Source of the DNA: Duganella fentianensis
GTDB taxonomy: Bacteria > Pseudomonadota > Gammaproteobacteria > Burkholderiales > Burkholderiaceae_D
Assembly: GCF_009857835.1 (NCBI RefSeq)
Contig: NZ_WWCL01000001.1
Coordinates: 930,001 to 994,000, forward strand
Direction: 5' to 3'
Length of the DNA stretch: 64,000 nt
Positions 55,100 through 64,000 of this stretch are shown in pieces. The translations under genes and the position numbers were made by a program. A model generated the notes under the pieces. That model made no database searches. It saw only the letters and a list, made by a program, of their open reading frames with translations, and was not told the DNA's origin. Position 1 is the first letter of the stretch. Each line of letters starts with the position of its first letter.

Positions 55100-56367
55100 T
55101 TCCGATTAAAGTCGTGGGAGCCAAATCGGCTACCCAGCCCAGCGCAGCGGCCAGCCATAGCGATGTGGCGGGCGTGGCGGCCAAATATCTGGCCGGTGGC
55201 ACGCTGAATCTGACGGCGCTGCCGCCGCTGTCGCTGTACATCCATTTTCCGTGGTGTGTGAAGAAGTGCCCGTATTGCGACTTCAATTCGCACGAAGCCA
55301 GGGACGGCGGCTATCAGGCCGGCTTCCCCGAAAAGGAATATCTGGATGCGCTGCGCACCGATCTGGAAATGGCGCTGCCGCTGATCTGGGGCCGCAAGAT
55401 CTACACCATCTTCATCGGCGGCGGCACGCCTAGCCTGCTGTCGGCAGCAGGGCTGGACCGTCTACTGTCGGACGTGCGCACCTTGCTGCCGCTCGATAGC
55501 GATGTCGAGATCACCATGGAAGCCAATCCCGGCACCTTCGAGGCAGAGAAGTTCAAGTCCTACCGTGCCAGTGGTGTGAACCGGCTGTCCATCGGTATCC
55601 AGAGTTTTAGCGAGCGCCATCTGAAGGCGCTGGGCCGCATCCACGACGATGGCGAAGCGCGCCGCGCGGTGGATATCGCCGTGGCCAATTTCGATAACTT
55701 CAATCTCGACCTGATGTATGCGCTGCCGTCGCAGACGCTGGAAGAAGCGCAGCGCGATATCGAAACGGCACTGTCCTACCAGCCGCCGCACCTGTCGCTC
55801 TACCATCTGACGATGGAACCGAATACGCTGTTCGCCAAGTATCCGCCGGCTCTGCCGGATGACGATGCCAGCGCCGACATGCAGGACATGATCGCCGAAC
55901 TGACGGCGGCCAACGGCTACCAGCATTACGAAGTGTCGGCCTATGCCAAGGCGGGACGGCGCGCGCGCCACAATCTCAACTACTGGGAATTCGGCGATTA
56001 TCTGGGCATAGGCGCAGGCGCCCACTCCAAGCTGTCCTTCCCGCACCGCATCCTGCGTCAGGCCCGCTACAAGCAGCCCAGGGCGTATATGGAGCAGGTA
56101 GCGCTGGGCGCACCTGTGCAGGAAGAGCGCGAGATCGGTCGCGAGGAAATGGGCTTCGAGTTCATGCTCAATACCCTGCGCCTGTGCGGCGGTTTCGATC
56201 CGCGCCTGTTCATGGAACGCACCGGCATGGCGCTCAATGCCATCGAACGCCAGCTCAATGCCGCGGAAGCCAAAGGACTGCTATACCGCGATCACCAGCT
56301 CATCCGTCCGACCGAACTGGGTCAGCGCTTCCTCAATGATCTGCAGGAGATGTTCCTAACCACCTGA
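55096..56367 (+). CDS. hemW: HemW, radical SAM heme chaperone
   Basis: This 423-residue protein has the radical SAM cluster CxxxCxxC in PWCVKKCPYCDF (Cys54, 58, 61). HemW blocks follow: FIGGGTPSLLSAAGLDRLL, EITMEANPGTFEAEKFKSYR and RLSIGIQSFSERHLKALGR. It is a heme carrier rather than a true coproporphyrinogen oxidase. About 45 residues precede the usual start. It is coupled to rdgB by ATGA and converges on the patatin gene with a 14-base gap. Confidence 0.95.
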   Translation: MIPIKVVGAKSATQPSAAASHSDVAGVAAKYLAGGTLNLTALPPLSLYIHFPWCVKKCPYCDFNSHEARDGGYQAGFPEKEYLDALRTDLEMALPLIWGRKIYTIFIGGGTPSLLSAAGLDRLLSDVRTLLPLDSDVEITMEANPGTFEAEKFKSYRASGVNRLSIGIQSFSERHLKALGRIHDDGEARRAVDIAVANFDNFNLDLMYALPSQTLEEAQRDIETALSYQPPHLSLYHLTMEPNTLFAKYPPALPDDDASADMQDMIAELTAANGYQHYEVSAYAKAGRRARHNLNYWEFGDYLGIGAGAHSKLSFPHRILRQARYKQPRAYMEQVALGAPVQEEREIGREEMGFEFMLNTLRLCGGFDPRLFMERTGMALNAIERQLNAAEAKGLLYRDHQLIRPTELGQRFLNDLQEMFLTT

Positions 56368-56381
56368 GTGGCACAGGTGGC

Positions 56382-57455
56382 TTAGAAGCTGGCGGCCTGT
56401 TTCAGATCGGGGCGCTCGCACCAGCGCGCGAAGTCTTCCGCCATGCGTTCGCTTTCGCCGATGGCGCGGCGCCAGTCGCGCATGCGCAGGCCGTGGTTCT
56501 GGCCATAGGCCTTGAAGTCGGCCCGGTCGGGCAGTTTGCTGTTGGGCAGATGGGCGACAAATTCCGGCGAGGGTGAAATCAGGATCACATTTTCCAGCGC
56601 GGCATCGCGCGCGCGCCGCCATGGCAGGCTTTTATCGAGCCAGCCCGGCACGATGTAGTCGCTAAAGTGCGGATACAGCACCAGTCCCTCGTCGCGCTGG
56701 TAGGGCAGGTGCAGGTGGTAGTCGATCAGTCCCCCGTCCCAGTACGGTCCTTGCGGTGCACCGGCGATATCGTTGACCGCCTGTAGCACCAGCGGGATGG
56801 AACCGGAAGCCAGCAGGGCATCGCGCAGATTGGCGTCGGACAGACCGACAAAGTGGGCATGGAAAGCGTCGAAGCCGTCGCGCAGCCACGCGCTGTGATC
56901 GTGCTGGTGATGGAAGATCACGCGTTCCATGGCTTTGGCCAGCTGGCTGCGCGCCAGCAGGTTGCCCGTCGCTGCACCGATGAAACCGGCCATTTCGCGC
57001 CAGCGCTGGCCATCGCTGCGCCCCAGCGCGCCGATGCCGCGCACCGTCAGCACGGACAGATGGTGCTGAGTATGGTGCAGCACTTCGGCGCCGCGCCCAT
57101 CGAGCAGTTCATCGAGCAGGGTGCGGCAGGTGGCTGTCACCTGCGGCGACTTTACTTTTTCCGGATACTGCTGGGCCGAATACAGTTGCGCCAGCCGCTT
57201 GTGGGCGGCCACCGGATCATCAAATGCCGATGCCGCCATACGCCATGCACCGATGGAAGCGCCGATCAGACGGCGCTGGCGCGGTGCGCCTTTCAGCCAT
57301 TCGCCGAAGGCCCAGATATCGAGGCCATTGAGGATCAGCCCTTTGGGGCCGCCTGCTGCGGCAGGGATGATGGCAATGTCGGCCGCCTGCATACCTTCGG
57401 CAGCGATGCGGGCGCGGGCCCGCTTGCCGAGGCGTATGGTGATCGACGACGTCAT
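56382..57455 (-). CDS. Patatin-like phospholipase
   Basis: This 357-residue protein has the patatin oxyanion segment PAAAGGPKGL (31-40), the nucleophile elbow GASIGAW (Ser67) and the DGG dyad motif (YWDGGLIDYHLH). It probably hydrolyses acyl ester lipids in the cytoplasm, since no signal peptide is seen. Its ATG overlaps the stop of the outer-membrane channel gene by four bases (ATGA), so it is translated with the efflux operon. Confidence 0.9.
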   Translation of the reverse strand: MTSSITIRLGKRARARIAAEGMQAADIAIIPAAAGGPKGLILNGLDIWAFGEWLKGAPRQRRLIGASIGAWRMAASAFDDPVAAHKRLAQLYSAQQYPEKVKSPQVTATCRTLLDELLDGRGAEVLHHTQHHLSVLTVRGIGALGRSDGQRWREMAGFIGAATGNLLARSQLAKAMERVIFHHQHDHSAWLRDGFDAFHAHFVGLSDANLRDALLASGSIPLVLQAVNDIAGAPQGPYWDGGLIDYHLHLPYQRDEGLVLYPHFSDYIVPGWLDKSLPWRRARDAALENVILISPSPEFVAHLPNSKLPDRADFKAYGQNHGLRMRDWRRAIGESERMAEDFARWCERPDLKQAASF

Positions 57456-58891
57456 GGCTGCAGGCCGCCGCCCAGTGCGCGATACAGATCGACGGCACTG
57501 CCGCTACGCTGCTGGCGTACTTGCACCAGCGTCTGCTGGGCGCTGAACAGTTCGCGCTGGGCGTCCAGCACATCGAGGCTGCTGGCGATGCCCTGCTCGA
57601 AGCGCAGCTGCAGCAGCTTCAGGCGGTCGGCCTGTGCTTCGACGATGCTGTTCTGTGCCTGCACCTGTTCACCCAGATAGTCGCGCGCTGCCAGCGCATC
57701 GGCCACTTCGCGGAAGGCGGTCTGTATGGTTTTTTCGTAGTCGGCCACGGCGATATTCTTGCGCGTTTCGGCCAGACTCAGATTGGCGCGGTTGCGGCCC
57801 GCATCGAAGATGGGCAGCGACAGTTGCGGCGCGAACGACCAGCTGCCGGAACCGCTATCGAACAGGCCACCCAGCGATGGGCTGCTGCTACCTAATGAGG
57901 TGGTCAGGCTGATGCGCGGGAAGAAGGCCGCGCGGGCGGCACCGATATTTGCGGTGGCCGCTTTCAGGCGCTGCTCGGCAGCGCGGATATCGGGCCGGCG
58001 TGCCAGCAGTTCGGACGGCAGGCCGGCTGGCAGCGCGCTCATGGCATCGAGCTGGCGCTGGTCGGGCAGGGCGCCGCTGGTGCTAGTGCTAGGCTGGTTC
58101 TGGCCGACCAGCAGCGTCAGCGCGTTCTCTGCCTGCGCACGCTGGCGCGCCAGCGACAGGGCGGCGGCACGCGCGGTTTCCATCAGCGTTTCGGCCGAGC
58201 GCAGATCGAGGCGCGAAGAGGCGCCCACTTCGGCGCGCTGCTGGGTAAGCTGGTAAGTGCGGCTGCGCGCCGCATAGGTCTGCTGTGCCAGCGCCAGTTG
58301 TTCGGCGTAGGCGCGTTCCGTGTAATAGGCTTGCGCTACCTGTGCCACCAGACTGATTTGCGCTGCCTGACGGGCTTCTTCCGTGGCCAGATAGCTGGCC
58401 AGTGCCGCATCGCTCAGGCTTTTTACGCGGCCGAAGAAATCCAGCTCGAAGGCGGAAATCGCCAGTCCTGCATCGTAGCGTTTGCCGACGGTGCTGTGGC
58501 CGCTGGAGGACAGGAAGGCCGGCGTCTTGGCGCGCGCCACGCTGGCGCTGGCGTTCAGATTCGGCAGGCGGTCGGCCGATTGCACATCGTACAGCGCGCG
58601 TGCTTCGTCCATGCGCAGCACGGCAGTGCGCAGGTCGCGGTTATGTTCCAGCGCCGCGGCTATCAGTTGCTGCAACCGGGTGTCGGCAAAGAAGCTGCGC
58701 CAGCCCGTATCCACGGCGCTAGCAGCGCTGGCAGGCAGGGTTACGCTGGTGCGTGCGGCCGCACCGGCCGTATCCTGCGGATAGGCGTCGGCGACAGGGG
58801 CAGACGGACGCTGATAGGTCGGCGCCAGCGAGCAGGCCGACAGCAGCGCTGCTGCCAGCAAGGTAGGAGCCGTTTTAATCAATGGTTTCAT
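57452..58891 (-). CDS. RND efflux outer-membrane channel (NodT/OprM family)
   Basis: This 479-residue protein has a lipoprotein signal with lipobox LLSAC (PTLLAAALLSACSLAPTYQR) and two OEP repeats, with the LPSELLARRPDIRAAEQRLK and FFPRISLTTSLGSSS segments typical of OprM/NodT channels. It forms the trimeric outer-membrane exit duct. It overlaps the pump gene end by 17 bases. Confidence 0.95.
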   Translation of the reverse strand: MKPLIKTAPTLLAAALLSACSLAPTYQRPSAPVADAYPQDTAGAAARTSVTLPASAASAVDTGWRSFFADTRLQQLIAAALEHNRDLRTAVLRMDEARALYDVQSADRLPNLNASASVARAKTPAFLSSSGHSTVGKRYDAGLAISAFELDFFGRVKSLSDAALASYLATEEARQAAQISLVAQVAQAYYTERAYAEQLALAQQTYAARSRTYQLTQQRAEVGASSRLDLRSAETLMETARAAALSLARQRAQAENALTLLVGQNQPSTSTSGALPDQRQLDAMSALPAGLPSELLARRPDIRAAEQRLKAATANIGAARAAFFPRISLTTSLGSSSPSLGGLFDSGSGSWSFAPQLSLPIFDAGRNRANLSLAETRKNIAVADYEKTIQTAFREVADALAARDYLGEQVQAQNSIVEAQADRLKLLQLRFEQGIASSLDVLDAQRELFSAQQTLVQVRQQRSGSAVDLYRALGGGLQP

Positions 58892-61800
58892 GGTTCTTGT
58901 CGTTCAGTTCATGTGCGGCCAGTTTGCGCTGGCGTTCGCTGCCCTTGAAGATTTTGCGGATCACCACGAAGAATACGGGCACGAGGAATACGGCCAGCAC
59001 GGTCGCAGTAATCATCCCGCCCATCACGCCCGTGCCGATGGCACGCTGGCTGGCCGAACCGGCGCCGGTGGCGATCACCAGCGGCAGCACGCCGAGGATG
59101 AAGGCCAGCGAGGTCATGATGATGGGGCGGAAGCGCAGGTGCACGGCTTCCAGCGTGGCTTCGATCAGGCCCTTGCCTTGCGCCTGCAGGTCCTTGGCGA
59201 ATTCGATAATCAGAATCGCATTTTTGGCCGACAGACCGATAATCGCAATCAGGCCCACTTTGAAGTACACGTCATTGGGCAGGCTGCGCAGGGTGGCACC
59301 GAGCAGCGCACCGAGCACGCCGAGCGGCACCACCAGCAGCACGGCCACGGGAATGGTTTCGCTCTCATACAGCGCGGCCAGTACGAGGAAGGCAGCCAGC
59401 AGCGACAGGGCAAACAGGGCAGGCGCCTGCGAGCCCGAAGTTTTCTCTTCCAGCGACTGGCCGGTCCATTCGATGCTGAAGCCGGGCGGCAGCTGTTCGG
59501 CCAGACGTAGCAGCTCGTCCATGGCTTCGCCCGTCGAGCGGCCCGGTGCTGCATCGCCCGTGAGCTTGATGGCCGGGTAGCCGTTGTAGCGCACCAGCTG
59601 CACAGGGCCCTGTATCCAGCGTGACGATGCGAAGGAGGCGAACGGCACCATGGTGCCGCTGGCACTGCGCACATGCAGTTGCAGAATGTCCTGCGGCTGC
59701 AGACGGCGCGGCGCATCGGCCTGCACGATCACGCGCTGCTGGCGCCCGCTGCTGGCAAAGTCGTTGACGTAGGACGAACCGAGTGCGCCCGACAGCATGC
59801 TGTTGATGTCGGCGAAGCTGACGCCCAGCGCATAGGCTTTTTCGCGATCGATGTCGACCTGCAGTTGCGGCGCATCTTCCAGCCCTTCGGGACGCAGGCC
59901 CTTGAGTATCGGGCTCTTGGAAGCCAGTCCCAGTAACTGGTTGCGGGCTGCCAGCAGAGCAGCGTGGCCTTGCGCGCTGCGGTCCTGCAGGCGCGCCGTA
60001 ATGCCGGTGGCATTACCCAGTTCGCGGATAGGCGGAGGGCTGAGCGGGAACACCACGGCGTCGGCGATGCCGGACAGGGCGCCAAAGGCGCGCTGGGCGA
60101 TGGCCTGTGCCGACTGGTCGGGACCGCGCTCGCTCCAGTCCTTGAGCGGCACGAATACCAGACCGGCATTCTGGCCGTTACCCGAGAAGCTGAACCCGGC
60201 GACGGCGATGGTGCGCGCCACGCCCGGCTGCTGGCGGAAATAGCTATCCACTTTGGCCAGCACGGCTTGCGTACGGCTGGTGGATGCGCCCGGCGGCAGC
60301 TGCACGTTGGCGATCAGATAGCCCTGATCTTCGTTCGGCAGGAAGGACGAAGGCAGGCGTACATACAGCCAGCCCACCACGCCGCACAGCAGCGCGAAGA
60401 TGATCAGATAGCGGCCGGTACGCTGCAGCATGCGTGCGATGACGCCCTGATAGCGCGTAGCGCTGCGCGCAAACACGCGGTTGAACCAGCCGAAGAAGCC
60501 GCGCTTCTCGTGGTGGTGGCCTGCCTGCACGGGTTTCAGGATGGTGGCACACAGGGCCGGCGTCAGGGTCAGCGCCATCAGCGCCGAGAACAGCATGGCC
60601 GACACCATGGCCAGCGAGAACTGGCGGTAGATGGCGCCCACGGCGCCGCCGAAGAAGGCCATGGGGATGAACACGGCGATCAGCACCAGCGTAATGCCGA
60701 TGATGGCGCCGGTGATCTGGCCCATGGCCTTGCGGGTGGCGTCACGTGGCGACAGGCCTTCCTCGCTCATGATGCGCTCGACGTTTTCCACTACCACGAT
60801 GGCATCGTCCACCAGAATACCGATGGCCAGCACCATGCCGAACATGGTCAGCACGTTGATGGAGAAGCCGAATAGCTGCATGGCGGCGAAAGTGCCCATC
60901 AGCGCCACTGGCACTACGATGGTGGGAATCAGCGTATAGCGGAAGTTCTGCAGGAACAGATACATCACGAGGAACACCAGCACCACCGCTTCCAGCAGGG
61001 TCTTGACCACTTCCTCGATGGAGATCTTGACGAACAGCGAAGTGTCGTACGGTACGGCGTACTTCACGCCGGGCGGGAAGTACTTGGACAGTTCTTCCAT
61101 CTTGGCGCGTACGGCGGTAGCCGTCTGCAGTGCGTTACCCGTCAGCGACAGCTGCACGGCGATGGCGGAGAAAGGCTGGCCACTCAGGCGCGCGCTGATG
61201 TTGAAGCTGGCACCGCCCATTTCGATGCGCGCCACATCTTTCAGGCGTACCAGCGCGCCACTCGATTGCGAGCGCAGTACGATCTGGCCGAATTCGGCGG
61301 CAGAAGTGAGCTGACCCGATACCACGATGGGCGCGGATATGGTCTGCGCGGCAGGGCTGGGCAGGTCGCCCAGCGTGCCGGACGTGACCTGCGCATTCTG
61401 TGCGCGGATGGCGGCCGTGACATCGGCCATGGTCAGTTTCAGGCCGACCAGCTTGGCCGGATCGACCCAGATGCGCATGGCGCGTTCGGTACCGAACAAC
61501 TGGGCCTGACCGACGCCGGGGATACGCTTGATTTCGTTGACCACGTTGCGCGCCATGTAGTCGCCCAGCGCGGTCGGATCGAGCCGGCCATCGGTGGAAG
61601 TCAGGCCAACGAACATCAGAATGTTGGAACGTGCCTTGTTAACCTGCACGCCCTGCTGTGTAACGGCTGCAGGCAGGCGCGATTCCACCCGCTTGATGCG
61701 GTTCTGCACATCCACTGCAGCCAGTTCGGGATTGGTGCCGGGCTGGAAGGTCACGGTGATGGTGACGGCGCCGTTAGCCTCGCTGGAGGACTCGATGTAC

Positions 61801-62027
61801 TGCATGCCATCGGCGCCATTCATTTCCTGCTCGATCACGCTGGTGACAGCGTCGTCCAGCACCTGCGCCGTAGCGCCCGGATAGTTGGCAGTGATGACGA
61901 TGGAAGGCGGGGCGATAGTCGGGTATTGCGACACGGGCAGCACGGTAATCGCCAGCATCCCGCCCAGCAGGATGAACAGGGCGATGACCCATGCGAACAC
62001 GGGCCGGTCGATGAAGAACTTGGCCAT
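58875..62027 (-). CDS. RND efflux pump, HAE1/AcrB family
   Basis: This 1050-residue inner-membrane pump begins MAKFFIDRPVFAWVIALFIL. It has the proton-relay pair in GILVDDAIVVVENVERIM and the second half with LIVVPLGVLGALLG-like sequence, ending in a charged tail. Length and motifs match AcrB/MexB multidrug transporters. It should export hydrophobic compounds by proton antiport with the adaptor and channel. A GGGGAG ribosome site lies before the ATG, 12 bases after the adaptor stop. Drug range cannot be read from sequence. Confidence 0.97.
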   Translation of the reverse strand: MAKFFIDRPVFAWVIALFILLGGMLAITVLPVSQYPTIAPPSIVITANYPGATAQVLDDAVTSVIEQEMNGADGMQYIESSSEANGAVTITVTFQPGTNPELAAVDVQNRIKRVESRLPAAVTQQGVQVNKARSNILMFVGLTSTDGRLDPTALGDYMARNVVNEIKRIPGVGQAQLFGTERAMRIWVDPAKLVGLKLTMADVTAAIRAQNAQVTSGTLGDLPSPAAQTISAPIVVSGQLTSAAEFGQIVLRSQSSGALVRLKDVARIEMGGASFNISARLSGQPFSAIAVQLSLTGNALQTATAVRAKMEELSKYFPPGVKYAVPYDTSLFVKISIEEVVKTLLEAVVLVFLVMYLFLQNFRYTLIPTIVVPVALMGTFAAMQLFGFSINVLTMFGMVLAIGILVDDAIVVVENVERIMSEEGLSPRDATRKAMGQITGAIIGITLVLIAVFIPMAFFGGAVGAIYRQFSLAMVSAMLFSALMALTLTPALCATILKPVQAGHHHEKRGFFGWFNRVFARSATRYQGVIARMLQRTGRYLIIFALLCGVVGWLYVRLPSSFLPNEDQGYLIANVQLPPGASTSRTQAVLAKVDSYFRQQPGVARTIAVAGFSFSGNGQNAGLVFVPLKDWSERGPDQSAQAIAQRAFGALSGIADAVVFPLSPPPIRELGNATGITARLQDRSAQGHAALLAARNQLLGLASKSPILKGLRPEGLEDAPQLQVDIDREKAYALGVSFADINSMLSGALGSSYVNDFASSGRQQRVIVQADAPRRLQPQDILQLHVRSASGTMVPFASFASSRWIQGPVQLVRYNGYPAIKLTGDAAPGRSTGEAMDELLRLAEQLPPGFSIEWTGQSLEEKTSGSQAPALFALSLLAAFLVLAALYESETIPVAVLLVVPLGVLGALLGATLRSLPNDVYFKVGLIAIIGLSAKNAILIIEFAKDLQAQGKGLIEATLEAVHLRFRPIIMTSLAFILGVLPLVIATGAGSASQRAIGTGVMGGMITATVLAVFLVPVFFVVIRKIFKGSERQRKLAAHELNDKNHETID

Positions 62028-62039
62028 CAGGACTCCCCG

Positions 62040-63269
62040 TTATTTCGCTGCGCTGGCAGGTGCAGCAGCGCTGGCGGCATTGCTGGCCGGGCTGCTAGCC
62101 GTAGCTGCAGCAGCAGCATTGGCGCTGCCGGCCGGGCCCTGCCATGGTGCCGGTTTGACGGTGGCACCCGGCTTGGCTTTCTGGAAGCCTTCCACGATGA
62201 TGCGTTCGCCGCCTTTCAGGCCGCTGCTGACGATCCAGTTCTGGCCATCGGCTGCGCTGGCCGTGACCGGCAGCGACTGCACCTTGTTGTCGGCGCCCAC
62301 CACCAGCACGGAGGAGCCTTCCGGTCCGCGTACCACGGCCTGCTGCGGCACACTGATGGCCGCGCCATTCACGCCCTGTTCAAGGCGGGCACGCACATAC
62401 ATACCGGGCAGCAGGGTGCGCTGCGGATTGGGGAATTCGGCGCGCATGGCCACCGTGCCCGTGCTTTCATCCACCGAGACATCGGAGAACAGCAGCTTGC
62501 CGGCCTGCGGGTAGGGCTGGCCGTCTTCCGTCAGCAGGGTGACGCGGGCGGCGCCATTGCCGGCGCTTTTCAGTTTGCCGCTGGCCAGCGCTTTCTGCAG
62601 CGCCAGCAGTTCCGACGACGACTGGGTGATCGTGACGTAGATCGGATCGAGCGTCTGCACGGTAGCCATAGGCGTCGCTTCGCCCTGACCGACCAGCGCA
62701 CCTTCCGTGACCAGCGCGCGGCTGATGCGGCCCGAGATCGGCGCCGTCACGGTGGCATAGCCCAGCGTCAGGCTGGCATTGGTGCGGGTAGCTTTGGCGG
62801 TGGCCAGATCGGCGCTGGCCTGCTTCTGCGCTGTCACGGCATCATCGTATTCCTGCTGGCTCACAGCTTGCGCCGCCAGCAGTGGCTTGTAACGTTTGAC
62901 CTTGAGTTCGGCCTGCGCCAGATTGGCTTCTGCCTTGGCTACTGCGGCCTGAGTGCTGTCGTAGCTAGCCTGGAACTGGGCCGGATCGATGCGGAACAGC
63001 ACATCGCCCGCTTTGACTTCGCTGCCTTCCTTGTACACGCGCTGTAGCACGATGCCGGCGGTACGGGCGCGTACCTGCGCCACGCGCGAGGCTTCGGTGC
63101 GGCCCGGCAGCTCGCTGCTGACGGTCACGGCGCCCGAAGCGACGGTGATGACGGCGACGCCGGCCGGTGGCGGGGCGGAAGGGGCAGCAGCTTTATCGCC
63201 GCAGGCGGCCAGCAGCGACAGGCTGATAGCGCCGCCTGCCAGCATGGAGTAACGGAATGCAGATCGCAT
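62040..63269 (-). CDS. RND periplasmic adaptor (AcrA/MexA family)
   Basis: This 409-residue lipoprotein has a signal ending LSLLAAC, the lipoyl/barrel segments PGRTEASRVAQVRARTAGIV and VYKEGSEVKAGDVLFRIDPA, a helical hairpin (about 100-170), and the APISGRISRALVTEGALV block. The C-terminal 35 residues are Ala/Ser-rich. It connects pump and channel. It is the first gene of the operon; the 195 bp upstream hold an inverted repeat and the tal terminator. Confidence 0.96.
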   Translation of the reverse strand: MRSAFRYSMLAGGAISLSLLAACGDKAAAPSAPPPAGVAVITVASGAVTVSSELPGRTEASRVAQVRARTAGIVLQRVYKEGSEVKAGDVLFRIDPAQFQASYDSTQAAVAKAEANLAQAELKVKRYKPLLAAQAVSQQEYDDAVTAQKQASADLATAKATRTNASLTLGYATVTAPISGRISRALVTEGALVGQGEATPMATVQTLDPIYVTITQSSSELLALQKALASGKLKSAGNGAARVTLLTEDGQPYPQAGKLLFSDVSVDESTGTVAMRAEFPNPQRTLLPGMYVRARLEQGVNGAAISVPQQAVVRGPEGSSVLVVGADNKVQSLPVTASAADGQNWIVSSGLKGGERIIVEGFQKAKPGATVKPAPWQGPAGSANAAAAATASSPASNAASAAAPASAAK

Positions 63270-63350
63270 ATTTGGTTCTCGTAATCGAAACTGAAAGTAG
63301 GTGAAGTGCGCCGCCAGACTGTGCAGCTGGCGATGGTCGCTGCATTGTAA

Positions 63351-63376
63351 TACAGACGTTTATGTAACGTTTTGTA
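63351..63376. promoter_or_regulatory. Imperfect inverted repeat upstream of the RND operon
   Basis: The arms TACAGACGTT and AACGTTTTGTA surround TATGT, with a perfect ACGTT/AACGT core and one bulged base. It lies about 85 bases before the adaptor start. Its size and TACA/TGTA ends resemble TetR-family operators of efflux pumps, but no regulator gene is in view. Confidence 0.4.
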
Positions 63377-63391
63377 AATGGCAATTGCATG

Positions 63392-63432
63392 AAAAAAGGG
63401 CGGGGTGACAGCCTTTGCTGCCACCCCGCCCT
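63392..63432 (-). terminator. Intrinsic terminator after tal
   Basis: On the - strand agggcggggtg pairs with caccccgccct across a loop of about 14 bases and is followed by six T. It lies 33 bases past the transaldolase stop. Confidence 0.9.
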
Positions 63433-63464
63433 GTATGCGGTTCAAGCTTTACGGTAAGGCGAAA

Positions 63465-64000
63465 TCAACGCATGCCCGAGATGATCTGTTTCAGCTTGCC
63501 CGAATCGGCGCAGAAGGCGCGGATGCCTTCGGCCAGTTTTTCCGTCGCCATGGCATCTTCGTTGAGCTGGAAGCGGAAGGTCTTTTCATCCTGTGCCAGT
63601 TTCATCATGCCGGTGGTGGAAGCGGCCTCGCTGCTCAGCTTACGCTCGACCAGACCATCGCTGTCCTGCAGTTGCTGCAGCAGGTCGGGACTGATGGTCA
63701 GCAGATCGCAGCCGGCCAGTTCCAGAATCTGGCCCACGTTGCGGAAGCTGGCGCCCATCACTTCGGTCTTGTAGCCGAACTTGCGGTAGTAGTTGAAGAT
63801 GCGCTTGACGGAAGCCACGCCCGGATCTTCCGAGGGCAGGTACTCGATGCCGGTGGATTTCTTGTACCAGTCATAGATGCGGCCGACGAACGGCGAAATC
63901 AGCTGGGCACCTGCTTCGGCGCAGGCGATGGCCTGAGTCAGCGAGAACAGCAGCGTCATATTGCAGCGGATACCTTCTTTCTCCAGAATCTCGGCAGCGC
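63465..64000 (-). CDS. tal: Transaldolase, C-terminal part (5' end outside window)
   Basis: The frame stays open to the window edge, reading [30 protein letters not shown], so the first Met at 63959 is internal. The segments [38 protein letters not shown] and [13 protein letters not shown] match transaldolase TalB. The enzyme moves a three-carbon unit between sugar phosphates in the pentose phosphate pathway. The Schiff-base Lys lies outside the visible part. About 178 codons are seen. Confidence 0.95.
   Translation of the reverse strand, partial: AAEILEKEGIRCNMTLLFSLTQAIACAEAGAQLISPFVGRIYDWYKKSTGIEYLPSEDPGVASVKRIFNYYRKFGYKTEVMGASFRNVGQILELAGCDLLTISPDLLQQLQDSDGLVERKLSSEAASTTGMMKLAQDEKTFRFQLNEDAMATEKLAEGIRAFCADSGKLKQIISGMR

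Noticed and set aside
61266-63047. 593-codon open frame on the + strand opposite the RND adaptor and pump
   Set aside because: Antisense to two certain genes; composition typical of a shadow frame.

Overview
The window is high-GC DNA from a motile betaproteobacterium. Protein character and gene order (greB, spoT, rpoZ, gmk, yicC, rph, rdgB, hemW beside a full flagellar cluster) suggest Oxalobacteraceae (Janthinobacterium/Duganella/Massilia type). That placement is inference, because no search could be run.

Region 1 (1-9800, + strand) is the end of a flg operon: the tail of flgD, then flgE, F, G, H, I, J, K and L. It builds hook, rod, L and P rings, and the hook-filament junction. A sigma-28-type promoter precedes flgKL and a strong terminator follows flgL.

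Region 2 (9915-18734, - strand) is one 2939-residue gene and the most unusual object here. About 2670 residues are octapeptides of the form L-[ST]-[ST]-D-Q-[IL]-x-A. I could parse them into about 321 octads ordered in 134-residue super-repeats (16 octads plus one hexapeptide, 402 bp). A C-terminal domain with EF-hand-like calcium loops follows. No Sec signal peptide is visible. The gene lies directly downstream of fliR.

Region 3 (18831-31320) holds the flagellar export and basal-body genes fliR, Q, P, O, N, M, L, K, J, I, H, G and F on the - strand, with fliE divergent on +.

Region 4 (31353-39736, - strand) is late flagellar: fliD, fliS, fliT, a second FliK-like gene, a small FlhB C-terminal homologue and a YcgR-like PilZ protein form one tight operon behind a sigma-28-type promoter. 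Upstream lie flaG and fliC. A GGDEF diguanylate cyclase and a NarL-type response regulator with Glu at the phosphoacceptor position follow, so c-di-GMP production and a c-di-GMP receptor sit in the same neighbourhood.

Region 5 (42584-56367) is housekeeping: greB, spoT, rpoZ, gmk, yicC, a Ser/Thr kinase and PP2C phosphatase pair, rph, rdgB and hemW. Between gmk and yicC sits a five-gene + strand block (epoxide-hydrolase-like protein, Ohr, a second hydrolase, a thioredoxin-like protein, OhrR) that looks like a peroxide-defence insert.

Region 6 (56382-64000, - strand) is a tripartite RND efflux operon (adaptor, pump, outer-membrane channel) ending in a translationally coupled patatin-like lipase, then the 3' part of transaldolase running off the window. 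No rRNA, tRNA, insertion sequence or CRISPR array was seen. No gene-free stretch exceeds about 300 bases.
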